Below the pieces are notes generated by a model that was not told the origin of the DNA, did no database searches, and was given only the letters and a program-made list of their open reading frames with translations. The position numbers and the translations under genes were made by a program. A stretch of DNA of 64,000 nt from Burkholderiales bacterium. Lineage in GTDB: Bacteria; Pseudomonadota; Gammaproteobacteria; Burkholderiales; WYBJ01. This document shows positions 8,165 through 16,783 of the stretch, in pieces (position 1 is the stretch's first letter; each line of letters begins with the position of its first letter). The stretch spans positions 153,765-217,764 of the forward strand of contig JADLAC010000009.1 in the NCBI GenBank assembly GCA_020848435.1. Reading direction: 5' to 3'.

Positions 8165-9325
8165 TTAGAACGATCTCGGCATACCGAGCACGCGCTGGCC
8201 GATGAACGAGAGAATCATGTTCGGCGACACCGGCGCCACCGAATGCAGGCGCGTCTCGCGGAACTTGCGCTCCACGTCGTACTCGGCCGCGAAACCGAAG
8301 CCGCCGTGGGTTTGCAGGCACACATTCGCGGCTTCCCACGAGGCATCGGCGGCGAGCAGCTTCGCCATGTTCGCTTCGGCTCCGCACGGCTTGTGCTGGT
8401 CGTAGAGCGAGGCGGCCTTGAAGCGCATGAGATTGGCCGCTTCGACGTTCACGTAGGCACGCGCGATCGGAAACTGGATGCCTTGATTCTGTCCGATCGG
8501 CCGATCGAAGATGATGCGCTCCTTGGCATAGGAGCTCGCCTTCTCGATGAACCAATAGCCATCGCCGACGCATTCCGCCGCGATGAGTATGCGCTCCGCG
8601 TTCAGTCCGTCGAGGAGATACTTGAATCCCTTGCCTTCCTCGCCGATCAAGTTTTCGACGGGAATCTCGAGATTGTCGAGGAACACTTCGTTGGTCTCGT
8701 GGTTGACCATGTTGCGTATCGGCCGCACTGTCATGCCCTTGCCGACCGAGGCGCGCACGTCGACGATGAAGATCGACATTCCCTCCGACTTCTTGGCCGA
8801 ATTCTCCACGGCCGTGGTGCGCGCGAGCAAGACCATCAGATCGGAGTGTTGCAGGCGTGACGTCCAGACCTTCTGGCCATTGACGACATAACGGTCGCCT
8901 TGTCGTACGGCGAAGGTCGAAATCTTGGTCGTATCCGTGCCCGCCGTCGGTTCCGTCACGGCCATCGACTGCATGCGTAACTGTCCGGCGGCGATCTTCG
9001 GCAGGTACTTGCGCTTTTGTTCTTCCGAGCCATGGCGCAGGACCGTCCCCATGTTGTACATCTGTCCGTGACAGGACCCCGCGTTGGCGCCGGAACGATT
9101 GATTTCCTCCATGATCACGGAAGCCTCCGCGATCGACAGCCCCGAACCGCCATACTGCTCGGGAATCAGCGCGGCGAGCCAGCCTGCCTCCGTGAGCGCC
9201 TTGACGAACTCCTCGGGATAGCCGCGTTCGTCGTCGACCTTGCGCCAATATTCGCCGGGGAAGTTCCTGCACAAGGCGCGTACGCCTTCGCGGATGTTTG
9301 CATAGTCATTCGATTCGATCGCCAT
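8165..9325 (-). CDS. Acyl-CoA dehydrogenase
   Basis: This 386-residue protein has the three-part acyl-CoA dehydrogenase layout. Motifs are the N-terminal helical LIPEQYGGSGLSIAEA, the FAD-binding middle MAVTEPTAGTDTTKIST and QKVWTSRLQHSD, and the C-terminal QTHGGFGFAAEYDVERKFRE. The usual catalytic Glu near the C-terminus (Y-E-G-T) is replaced by VAPVS. A Glu in GLNAERI sits where isovaleryl- and long-chain acyl-CoA dehydrogenases carry their base, so a branched or long acyl substrate is plausible. ATG 9325 is preferred over an upstream TTG at 9349. It would introduce a 2,3-double bond into a CoA thioester, passing electrons to ETF; no etf genes are nearby. Confidence 0.88.
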   Translation of the reverse strand: MAIESNDYANIREGVRALCRNFPGEYWRKVDDERGYPEEFVKALTEAGWLAALIPEQYGGSGLSIAEASVIMEEINRSGANAGSCHGQMYNMGTVLRHGSEEQKRKYLPKIAAGQLRMQSMAVTEPTAGTDTTKISTFAVRQGDRYVVNGQKVWTSRLQHSDLMVLLARTTAVENSAKKSEGMSIFIVDVRASVGKGMTVRPIRNMVNHETNEVFLDNLEIPVENLIGEEGKGFKYLLDGLNAERILIAAECVGDGYWFIEKASSYAKERIIFDRPIGQNQGIQFPIARAYVNVEAANLMRFKAASLYDQHKPCGAEANMAKLLAADASWEAANVCLQTHGGFGFAAEYDVERKFRETRLHSVAPVSPNMILSFIGQRVLGMPRSF

Positions 9326-9785
9326 GGCTTGACCTAGGTTGGTTGGCAAGAAAGCATCCCGCGCGACAAGAAAGTCGCTAAGCAGGCTATGTCAGGGTTC
9401 CGGTCCGACGAAGCACCCGCCAGAAAGCCGGCCGAACGACACTCGGCCATGGTCACGGCCTGGGAATCGACGCGGCGATCGCAATCCGTGGATCCACATC
9501 GCTAGCGCGTCGAACCGTGGCCACTGGCAGTGGGAATGCCAGCACCTCGACGCCGAGCGGCGCGACTGCGCATGCTACCAACGCGGCGACATGCAGGCAA
9601 TACGATTTGCCGATGGCGCGCATAGGGATTTTGTTTTATGCGACCCATGCAGCGGATTATATGATCCCTCCCATGCAAGTACCGATGATGCGTGAGTGCC
9701 ACTGCAATGCGCGCAGCGCGAGGCACAGTGAAAGTATTTCTCTGTGCGCTCGGATCCGAGGAACGATGTTCAGCCGCGGACAAGC
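9326..9785. other. Intergenic region upstream of a gene scar
   Basis: The stretch is 460 bp without a convincing gene, between the divergent acyl-CoA dehydrogenase and the GMC fragment. Near 9655-9668 there is an AT-rich patch with GGAT/ATCC arms (GGATTATATGATCC) that could be a promoter or operator. The region upstream of a once-complete GMC gene may have been kept when the gene was truncated. Confidence 0.4.
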
Positions 9786-10192
9786 ATGATGACCCCAAGC
9801 GACGATCTTGACTTCGACTTTGTCGTCATCGGCGCCGGCTCCGCCGGCTGCGTGCTCGCGAATCGTCTGTCGCAAGATCCTGCGCTATCGGTTTGCCTGC
9901 TCGAGGCGGGCCCGCGAGATCGCAACCCGCTGATACACGTGCCGCTCGGGATGCCGGCACTGTTCAATCATCCCAGACTGAACTGGCGCATGCGCACGGT
10001 GCCGCAGCCCTTCGCGGGTAACCGTAGCATCTACGTGCCTCGCGGCAAGGTATTGGGCGGCACGAGCGCCCTCAACGGGATGGTCTACCAGCGCGGCCAT
10101 CCCACCGACTACGACGACTGGGCGAGCGCAGGCAATGCCGGCTGGTCATACCGCGACGTGCTACCGTATTTCCTCAAATCGGAGAGCAACGA
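9786..10192 (+). pseudogene. GMC oxidoreductase, N-terminal fragment only
   Basis: The first ~137 residues match glucose-methanol-choline oxidoreductases: FAD-binding DFVVIGAGSAGCVLANRLS, LLEAGPRD, and GKVLGGTSALNGMVYQRGHPTDYDDWA. The family is about 530 residues, but likeness stops after VLPYFLKSESN. The frame then runs into unrelated sequence and stops at 10229. The substrate-binding domain and the catalytic His-His/Asn pair are missing, so it cannot be an active enzyme. The break coincides with the start of a Bug-protein fragment in another frame, which indicates a deletion or recombination joint rather than simple decay. Confidence 0.85.
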
Positions 10193-10612
10193 AACTTGGC
10201 GGACCTCTCCTCCGGCACCACCCACATGATCTTCTATCCTTATCAGGGACTGCTCCCCGTGATTCAATCAGGCAAGATGCGCGCTCTCGCTACGACAGGT
10301 GCGAAGCGCTCACCCTCCCTGCCCGACTTTCCCACGATGGTTGAACAAGGCGTGGCCGACTACAACATCTCGGCGTGGCTCGCCTTCAACGCGCCGGCCG
10401 GTACGCCGAAAGACCGTGTGCAGGTGTTGTATAACGCGACGCGCAACGCCTTGCTCGATCCTAAAGTCGCGGCCAGTCTGAGCGGCGTAGGATACGATGC
10501 CGACCTCGCCGACCCCGCGGAATATGCCGAATTCACCAAGCACGAGGTGGCGCGCTACCGCCAGATCATCCAGGGGGCGGCGAAAGCCGGCAGCTCAAAC
10601 GGCGCGCGCTAG
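10193..10612 (+). pseudogene. Bug/TctC protein, C-terminal fragment only
   Basis: About 139 residues match the C-terminal 40% of Bug receptors: LADLSSGTTHMIFY, VIQSGKMRALATTGAKR, LPDFPTMVEQGVADYNI and AGTPKDRVQVLYNATR. The signal peptide and first lobe are absent. There is no ribosome site or proper start; the frame enters directly from the truncated GMC gene at about 10190-10195. The remaining codons are intact, so the event may be recent. Confidence 0.85.
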
Positions 10613-10646
10613 CCGGCACCATCCCGGTCGCGCTACCGGGCGAGCA

Positions 10647-12980
10647 TCAGGTAAAGAGCCCCGCGGTCGCGAGCGCATCCGTGCGTTGCTTCGAATAGCC
10701 GAGCACGGTCTCGAGCACGTAAGCATTGTGCTCGCCGAGCAGGGGCGCGCGGCGAGCGATCGGCACCGGCGCACCGTCGACATGCCACGGCAGTCGATAG
10801 AGCGGTAGCGCGCCGAGCACGGGGTGCTCGAGCATCTGGAATAGCTCGCGCGCACGAAACAAGGCGTGACGCGCGATCGCCTCAGCCCCGTGCAACGCCA
10901 TCGCCGCTACGCCTGCCGCGCGCAATTGGGCGGCGAGGTCCTCGGCGCAATGCTTCGCCGTCTCCGCGCCGAGCGCGGCTTCGAGCTGCGCAACGTTGGC
11001 CAAGCGCGAGGACGCTGAAGCATACGAGCGCTCGGCCATCCACGCGGGGCCGCCTAGTGCGCGGCGCAACGCCTGCCATTGGCTATCATTCCAAACAGAG
11101 ATCGCGATCCAGCGATCGGCGCCTGCCGCGGGGAAGTTGCCGTGCGGTGCCTTGGTCGGATGGCGAGCGCCGCTTGGCGTTGCGATCGCCCCGTGGGCGA
11201 CGTACTCGGCCAGGTGCGCGCTCATCACGTTCACGGCGGCTTCCCACTGCGACAAGTCGAGGTATGCGCCCTCGCGCGTTTGCCTGCGACGCCAGAGCGC
11301 TGCCAAGATCGCGACGGTCGCGTGCAGGCTCGCGTTCGGATCCGCGTAGGACGATTGCGAGCCCAGGACGCGTTCGCCCGGATAAGCTACGAGGCTGTCC
11401 AGACCGGCGAGGGACGCGATCATCGTCGCATACGTGCGGATGCCGCTGAGCGGACCATGCTGGCCGACTGCGGACATCGAGCACATGACCGCATCGGGCC
11501 GAGCGCGGGCGATCGCGCCATAGTCGAGCCCGAATTTCGCCATGACGCCGGGCGAAAAGTTCTCGATCACTACATCGCTGCGCGCGACGAGATCGAGCAG
11601 CACGGCGCGCGCGCCGGGATGGTCGAGCTTGATGCGCAGGCTCAGCTTGCCGCGATTGACGTTCTGGAACATCGGATTCTGCTCGGGGTCCTTCGCCTTG
11701 CCGACGATCGGCCGCCCCTGGCGCATGTAGTCGAGCGGGCTCGCGCTCTCGACCTTGATCACTTCGGCGCCCAGATCGGCCAGGATATGGCCCGGCACGG
11801 CGCCTGCCCATACCCAACCAAAATCCACGACCCGAATGCCTTCGAGCGGCACACGCCGGGCGCTGTCTCGCTGCTTCCCTGGTATCGACCGGATGGGTGG
11901 TGGCGCGGACGAAGCTTCTTCACCTTGGGTCATCGCCGAATCGCTACAACCCGGCGCGAGGCCGCTGAAGACATGGGTCGGCATCGCTACCACGCCCGGC
12001 ACGAAATAACCGCGCTGGCGCAAGTGCGGATGCACGGCCACTTCACCGATGTCGTACACCGGCGCGCCCGGAATCTTGTGCGTCAGGCAGCTCTCCAGCA
12101 CTTGAGCCTTGCTGCGTTCGAGAAACCAAGGCTCGATCAGCGCATCGCAGCGGTCGGCGTGCAAGTCGTTCGCTTGGAAACGGTTGGCGAACAGCGGATC
12201 GGCGGCAAGCTCGCTCTTGCCGATCATGGCGAGGAAGGCTTGCCAGTGCCTGCTTTCGCCGCATTGAACGGCGAAATAGCCGTCCTTGCAGCGAAAGATC
12301 GTGCGCGGATACGGTTGGCCGCGGACACGCTGGCCGGCGCGCTGCTTGCGCGAGCGGCCGAAGTGCGCCAACGCCACGTCGACGCCGCTGTAGAACGATG
12401 CCCACACGTCGGCAGCGGAAAGATCGATCACCGTGCCGCGTCCCGCGTGCAATGCCGCGAGCGCGGCGATGGTCGCGCAAACGCCGGCCTGAAACGCACT
12501 CTGATCTCCGGGCAGCTTGAGCGGCGCTCGTGCGGGAGAACCGATGCCCAGCGATATGCCGCCGATCGCCTGCAATACAAGATCGTCCGCAGGCCACGCG
12601 CTTGCGGCGCCGTTGCGGCCGAACGGGCTCACCGACACGGCGATGAGATCCGGGCAGCCCTCGCAATAGCGCATGACCGGCACATCGGGCGCCGCGCTCG
12701 GCTGCTCGATCCCGCCGTAGAGAACGATCGTCGCCTGGTTGAGCAACTGGTGCAAGCCGGCAGGGATCGCGTCGCTCGCGGGATCGATATCCTCGTTTCG
12801 TTTGCCGGCGTGAAGATAGGCGGCAAAGACCTCGCTGCCGGCCGCCGATACTCCCGCCACAGCGGCCGGGACGACACGCGTGACATCTGCTCCAAGCTCC
12901 GCGAGCAGGCGCCCGGCATACGCCAGCGCGAGATCGGCGCCGTACTCGACGACGCGCACGCCGGCCAGCGGCGGCGCCAT
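10647..12980 (-). CDS. Double-length family III (CaiB/BaiF) CoA-transferase
   Basis: The 777-residue protein carries two complete CaiB-type domains in one frame (about residues 1-370 and 395-777). Domain 1 starts LAGVRVVEYGADLALAYAGR, and domain 2 starts LEGIRVVDFGWVWAGAVPGH with the typical PMFQNVNRGKLSLRIKL. Each has an Asp where the family's acyl-carrying Asp lies (GDQSAFQAG in domain 1, YADPNASLHA in domain 2). Family III enzymes normally dimerise as interlocked rings of about 400-residue subunits, so the tandem could be a self-contained pseudo-dimer. The ATG at 12980 shares TGATG with the upstream transferase stop. It is the last gene of a four-gene minus-strand operon; the CoA donor and acceptor are unknown. 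Confidence 0.87.
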   Translation of the reverse strand: MAPPLAGVRVVEYGADLALAYAGRLLAELGADVTRVVPAAVAGVSAAGSEVFAAYLHAGKRNEDIDPASDAIPAGLHQLLNQATIVLYGGIEQPSAAPDVPVMRYCEGCPDLIAVSVSPFGRNGAASAWPADDLVLQAIGGISLGIGSPARAPLKLPGDQSAFQAGVCATIAALAALHAGRGTVIDLSAADVWASFYSGVDVALAHFGRSRKQRAGQRVRGQPYPRTIFRCKDGYFAVQCGESRHWQAFLAMIGKSELAADPLFANRFQANDLHADRCDALIEPWFLERSKAQVLESCLTHKIPGAPVYDIGEVAVHPHLRQRGYFVPGVVAMPTHVFSGLAPGCSDSAMTQGEEASSAPPPIRSIPGKQRDSARRVPLEGIRVVDFGWVWAGAVPGHILADLGAEVIKVESASPLDYMRQGRPIVGKAKDPEQNPMFQNVNRGKLSLRIKLDHPGARAVLLDLVARSDVVIENFSPGVMAKFGLDYGAIARARPDAVMCSMSAVGQHGPLSGIRTYATMIASLAGLDSLVAYPGERVLGSQSSYADPNASLHATVAILAALWRRRQTREGAYLDLSQWEAAVNVMSAHLAEYVAHGAIATPSGARHPTKAPHGNFPAAGADRWIAISVWNDSQWQALRRALGGPAWMAERSYASASSRLANVAQLEAALGAETAKHCAEDLAAQLRAAGVAAMALHGAEAIARHALFRARELFQMLEHPVLGALPLYRLPWHVDGAPVPIARRAPLLGEHNAYVLETVLGYSKQRTDALATAGLFT

Positions 12981-14209
12981 CAATAGATCACTTTCGCTTC
13001 GATCAGCTCGCGAATCTCGTTCGATGCGAGTCCCAGCAGGTCGCCGAAGACGTGGTCGTTGTGCTCGCCCAACTTCGGGGTCCAGCGCTCGATCCGAGCG
13101 GGCGTGCGCTGGAAGCGCCACGGCGCGCCGACGACCTTGCGTTGCTCGCCTTCCGCGCTCGCCAGGGGCGTGATAATGCCGCGCTCGGCGAGATGCGGAT
13201 CCTCGGCGATGTCCTGCGCGCTGTACGACGGAAACGCTGCTACCCCCGCGCTTTGGAGCCTGCGCGCAATCTCCTCGGCCGTGCGCTCGCGCGTCCAGCG
13301 TGTGATCTCGGCGTCGAGCGCGGCGCGATGCCGCCAGCGCTCGGAGGCGGTGCGAAAGCGTTCGTCGGCGAGCCAATCGGGGCGATCCGCCGCGCGCGCG
13401 AACGCCGCCCATTCGCTATCGTTCGCTACGACGATCGAGACCCAGCGATCGTCGCCGGCGCATCGGTATACATTGTGCGGAGCGAGCCCGGGCGCGTCGT
13501 TGCCGGCGCGTTGGGGCGACGTCCCCGTGGCCGCGAATTGCAGCATTGCATCGCCGATGAAGCTACAGGCGACATCACGGGCCGCGATATCGACATGCTG
13601 GCCTTCGCCCGTGCGCCGCTTGTGCAAGTACGCCGCGAGCACCGCCATGGCCGCGGTGAGGCCCGTGCTGTGATCCATGACGTGCCGAATCTCGGTGGGC
13701 GGACCGTCGGCGTAGCCCGTCAGCGTGCCGAGCCCGCCGGCGGCGCCGAATAGCGGCGCATAGCCGGCATAGCCGCGTTCCGGCCCGGTTTGACCGCAGG
13801 CCGAGATCGACACCATGACGATGTCGTGCTTCGTTTCGCGCAGGCTCTGGTAGCTCAAGCCCAGGCGCTCCATGACGCCGGGACGGAAGCTCTCGGCCAC
13901 GATCTCGCTCACCGCGACCAGGCGCTTCGCCAAGGCCACGCCGCGCGGCTGCTTCAAGTTGAGCCGCACCGAGAGCTTGTTCGATGCCACCTGGTCGAAG
14001 CTGGCGGCGCCCATACGGCCATACACCGGATGGGGCTTGCGAAAGATATCGGGACGCTCGGCCGTTTCGATCTTGATCACCTGCGCGCCGAGCAGCGAGA
14101 GCATGTGCGCGCAAAAGGGCCCCGCCGCATGCAAAGTGAAATCGGCGACCCGCACGCCCTCGAGCGGGCCGCGGCCCTTGGCGGTGCCACGCGCGTCAGA
14201 TGATGCCAT
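12980..14209 (-). CDS. Family III (CaiB/BaiF) CoA-transferase
   Basis: The product is 409 residues from ATG 14209. Family motifs are LEGVRVADFTLHAAGPFCAH, LLGAQVIKIETAERPD, LNLKQPRGVALAKRLV and ESFRPGVMERLGLSY. The candidate catalytic Asp is in HVMDHSTGLTAAMA. It would move CoA between organic acids through an enzyme-bound anhydride. The start overlaps the preceding transferase by 14 bp, and its stop overlaps the start of the double transferase. A longer frame beginning at 14299 would run into the upstream gene and is not supported. Confidence 0.88.
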   Translation of the reverse strand: MASSDARGTAKGRGPLEGVRVADFTLHAAGPFCAHMLSLLGAQVIKIETAERPDIFRKPHPVYGRMGAASFDQVASNKLSVRLNLKQPRGVALAKRLVAVSEIVAESFRPGVMERLGLSYQSLRETKHDIVMVSISACGQTGPERGYAGYAPLFGAAGGLGTLTGYADGPPTEIRHVMDHSTGLTAAMAVLAAYLHKRRTGEGQHVDIAARDVACSFIGDAMLQFAATGTSPQRAGNDAPGLAPHNVYRCAGDDRWVSIVVANDSEWAAFARAADRPDWLADERFRTASERWRHRAALDAEITRWTRERTAEEIARRLQSAGVAAFPSYSAQDIAEDPHLAERGIITPLASAEGEQRKVVGAPWRFQRTPARIERWTPKLGEHNDHVFGDLLGLASNEIRELIEAKVIY

Positions 14210-15467
14210 CGCGCTTCCACTGCTCGCGGCGAGACGCATCGTGCCCGAGCCAATCGCCCCAGATGGCGGCGTTATCGGCGCCGGCGGGCTTCGCGGCATG
14301 CGCCAGCGGCGGCACCGCGCCGGCCAGTTGGAACGGCGCGACGAACTCAGGCACCGAACCGAGTCCGGCTAGCTCCACCGGGGCGAACAGCCCCCGCGCC
14401 TTGGTTTGCTCCGCCTCCAGGATGTCCCGCGGTTCGTTGTACTTGGCGAGTGGTACATTTAGCGCCTGGCCGCGGTGCACCAGGTCGTCTACGCGTTGCG
14501 TGCGGGCCCACTCGCGCAGATGGCGATTGATCTCCCCGCCACGGCGGCTGCGTTCGAGCGGATCCTTGATCGCTGGATCGAGCGCCCAGGCGGGCTCGCC
14601 GAGCAGCTTGACCAGCCCCTCCCATTGGCGCTGTTCGAGCGTGAGTATGCCGACGTAACCGTCGCTGCATTCGAGCACGCCGCCGTACTTGAACGAGCGT
14701 TCGTGCCGATTCTCCAGCACGCCGTCGCCGAGGCGCTGAACGGCGAAACAGCCGACCGCGACATTCGCATCCTGGCTCGATACGTCGACGAACTGGCCGC
14801 CGACGGCATCGCGGGCGATGAGCGCGGATACGGCCGCGCACACCGCCGAGGTGCCGCCGATCATCTCGGCGAAGTGACCGTAGATCTTCAACGGCGGCCG
14901 CTCGGGGAAGCGCTCCAGCGTCAGCCCGTTCGGCATGAGATAGCCCTCGCCTCCCGAATGCAGAACGTTGAGCTCGTAGCCCTTGTAATGCGCGTGGGCG
15001 CCGGCCGCGCCGAAAGGCAGCAACGACACGTACACCAGCTCGGGATGGCGCCGGGCAACCGCAGCGGGATCGAGATCGAGCGCGGGGCGCACGGCCACCG
15101 GCGTGTCGTCGAGCAGGAGCTGGCTGCGAAGGAGCAGCTCGTCGAGCAGCCGCCGGCCTTCGCCCTGGTGCAAGTCGCAGGTGACGAATCGCTTGCCTGC
15201 GTTCAGGTATTGGAACAAAGCGCTCACGCGCGGCGAGTCGCTCAGTAGCGGCTCGGCTCTACGCAAGTCGCTCCCTTCGCCCGCGGGCTCGAGCTTGATG
15301 ACGGTCGCGCCCATGACGGCGAGCATGCGCCCGGCATAGCTCGCAGCCACCCCTGCCGCGCGCTCGACGATGGTGAAGCCGGCGAGCGGCCGGGCAGCCT
15401 CGCTCGCGCTCGATGCGGCGCCGGTGTGCCGCGCCGCGGGTGCCTCCCGCTTAGCCGTAGATTGCAT
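14196..15467 (-). CDS. Family III CoA-transferase with Asp-to-Glu change
   Basis: This 423-residue CaiB/BaiF protein has LAGFTIVERAAGVAASYAGR, MGATVIKLEPAGEGSD and YLNAGKRFVTCDL. Where its neighbours have Met-Asp-His-Ser before the TG/GG turn, this protein reads HFAEMIGGTSA, so the acyl-accepting Asp appears to be Glu. It could be a catalytically altered partner in a hetero-dimer, or active with Glu. The ATG at 15467 overlaps the end of the MaoC gene by 17 bp. The residue alignment was made by eye. Confidence 0.85.
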   Translation of the reverse strand: MQSTAKREAPAARHTGAASSASEAARPLAGFTIVERAAGVAASYAGRMLAVMGATVIKLEPAGEGSDLRRAEPLLSDSPRVSALFQYLNAGKRFVTCDLHQGEGRRLLDELLLRSQLLLDDTPVAVRPALDLDPAAVARRHPELVYVSLLPFGAAGAHAHYKGYELNVLHSGGEGYLMPNGLTLERFPERPPLKIYGHFAEMIGGTSAVCAAVSALIARDAVGGQFVDVSSQDANVAVGCFAVQRLGDGVLENRHERSFKYGGVLECSDGYVGILTLEQRQWEGLVKLLGEPAWALDPAIKDPLERSRRGGEINRHLREWARTQRVDDLVHRGQALNVPLAKYNEPRDILEAEQTKARGLFAPVELAGLGSVPEFVAPFQLAGAVPPLAHAAKPAGADNAAIWGDWLGHDASRREQWKRDGII

Positions 15468-16662
15468 GACCCAGGTCGATGGCCGAGCCGTCGCGGAACA
15501 TGCCGGTCTTGATGTCCTTCGACGGCAGCATGACCGTCGCGGCGCCGTTGGTCACCGTCTTCTCGCCGCGCTGGTTCTCGGCCCACACGTCGATATCGAC
15601 CAGCGGGTAGCCGTCCTGCTTGTACTTGCGCACCACCTTGCCTTTGCACCAGGTACTATCGCCCATGGTGTTGAAGCGGCGCAGCTCCGTCTTGATGCGC
15701 TTGAGGAAACCGGCGTCTCCCATCCAGTTGGTCACCAGCGTGGCCACCCAGGCGGAACGCTGCGGGCCATAGTCGTAGACGCCGGGCACGCCGACTTCCT
15801 TCGCCACCGATTCGCGATGGTGGCCGATGCCGGTGTATTCGACGCCGCCGCCCGCCTCGGGATTGCGGAAGAAGTGGCCGGGATGGCGCATCGCCCCCTT
15901 GAGCAGCACGCCGTGGGTATGGCCGCGGCCGCAGCCGACCAGGAAGCCCATGGTGTCCATCATCGATAGCGGACCGCGCACGATCGGGGTGAGATCCTGC
16001 CCCTCCTGCACGTCTTCCCAGTAGCGGATATTGCGCCCGCAGATGTTCTTGTCTTCCTCGATCACCGCCTTGTCGATGGCGTTCAACTCATCGGCCGAAT
16101 ACTCGTGCTTGGCGATGTCCTTGTACTTGCCCTTGTCGCGGGCGGCCTGGCGCTCGTGGCGCGTGCACCAGCCGAGCACGCGCGCGACCAGGTGATCGTG
16201 CTGGTTGACGAAATGCGCCTCGACGTACTGGATCACCAGGCGCCCGGAGAACTCGCTGCGCCGCTCGTCGACGGCAACCACGCGCTCCTCCGCGCTGATG
16301 CGGTCCCCAGGGCGCAGATTGCGGAACAGCTCCCAGTCGTTGCCGGCGTAGAAGCCGTGCACGCCGGGCAGGCCCCAGCGCGTGCGGCCGAGCCAGCCGT
16401 AGGCCATCGGGAACATCGGCGGCGCGATGACGCTCGCATAACGGCCGTTGCGCCCGTACTCGGCGTCGCGATAAAGCGGGTTGAGGTCGCCGACGCCGTT
16501 GCAGAAATTGCGTATCGTGTCGACGCTGACGTCCTGCAGATACGGTCCTTCGGGACGCAGCCGCATGCCGACCATCGCTTTGGCGGCGGCGATCGCTTCA
16601 TCGGTGATCTTTCCCTGCGTCGGGGCGTCGCGCATCTTGGCGGTTTCGTCGGTAGATCCCAT
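15451..16662 (-). CDS. MaoC-type double hot-dog acyl-CoA dehydratase
   Basis: The protein is 403 residues with two hot-dog domains. The N-terminal half has VSVDTIRNFCNGVGDLNPLY and APPMFPMAYG. The C-terminal half has YTGIGHHRESVAKEVG and a final IDIDVWAENQRGEKTVTNG strand typical of FAS1-type/MaoC dehydratases. It is probably a hydratase acting on an enoyl-CoA or its alpha,beta-unsaturated dicarboxyl analogue. First gene of the minus-strand operon with three CoA-transferases, it is divergent from a SucCD-like ligase. I chose ATG 16662; a longer frame exists upstream but crosses the divergent promoter. Confidence 0.83.
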   Translation of the reverse strand: MGSTDETAKMRDAPTQGKITDEAIAAAKAMVGMRLRPEGPYLQDVSVDTIRNFCNGVGDLNPLYRDAEYGRNGRYASVIAPPMFPMAYGWLGRTRWGLPGVHGFYAGNDWELFRNLRPGDRISAEERVVAVDERRSEFSGRLVIQYVEAHFVNQHDHLVARVLGWCTRHERQAARDKGKYKDIAKHEYSADELNAIDKAVIEEDKNICGRNIRYWEDVQEGQDLTPIVRGPLSMMDTMGFLVGCGRGHTHGVLLKGAMRHPGHFFRNPEAGGGVEYTGIGHHRESVAKEVGVPGVYDYGPQRSAWVATLVTNWMGDAGFLKRIKTELRRFNTMGDSTWCKGKVVRKYKQDGYPLVDIDVWAENQRGEKTVTNGAATVMLPSKDIKTGMFRDGSAIDLGHAIYG

Positions 16663-16750
16663 TGGGTTATGGCTCCTGATTTGTTCGTGGCGGCAAGCGC
16701 GGCGCGACCAGATGATGGAATTGCGCGCGCCGTTCTTGGCGGAATGGAAA

Positions 16751-16764
16751 ATATAATGCACTAT
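16751..16764. promoter_or_regulatory. Palindromic operator candidate, copy 2
   Basis: ATATAATGCACTAT matches the element at 7042-7055 at 12 of 14 positions and is one mismatch from the palindrome ATAATGCATTAT. It sits 20 bp before the ligase start and 89 bp before the divergent MaoC start, so a bound repressor could shut both operons. A TATAAT hexamer lies inside it (16752-16757), but no −35 hexamer at 16-18 bp spacing was found. Confidence 0.45.
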
Positions 16765-16783
16765 ATATCCAGGAGGCAACCCC

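Noticed and set aside
10647-12980. Treating the two-domain CoA-transferase as two genes with a lost stop
   Set aside because: The linker between the domains shows no ribosome site, start or frame disturbance like that at 56801, so a true tandem protein is more likely.
16752-16757. TATAAT as a sigma-70 −10 box for the ligase operon
   Set aside because: No acceptable −35 hexamer at 16-18 bp upstream; the hexamer is part of the palindrome. Left as unproven.
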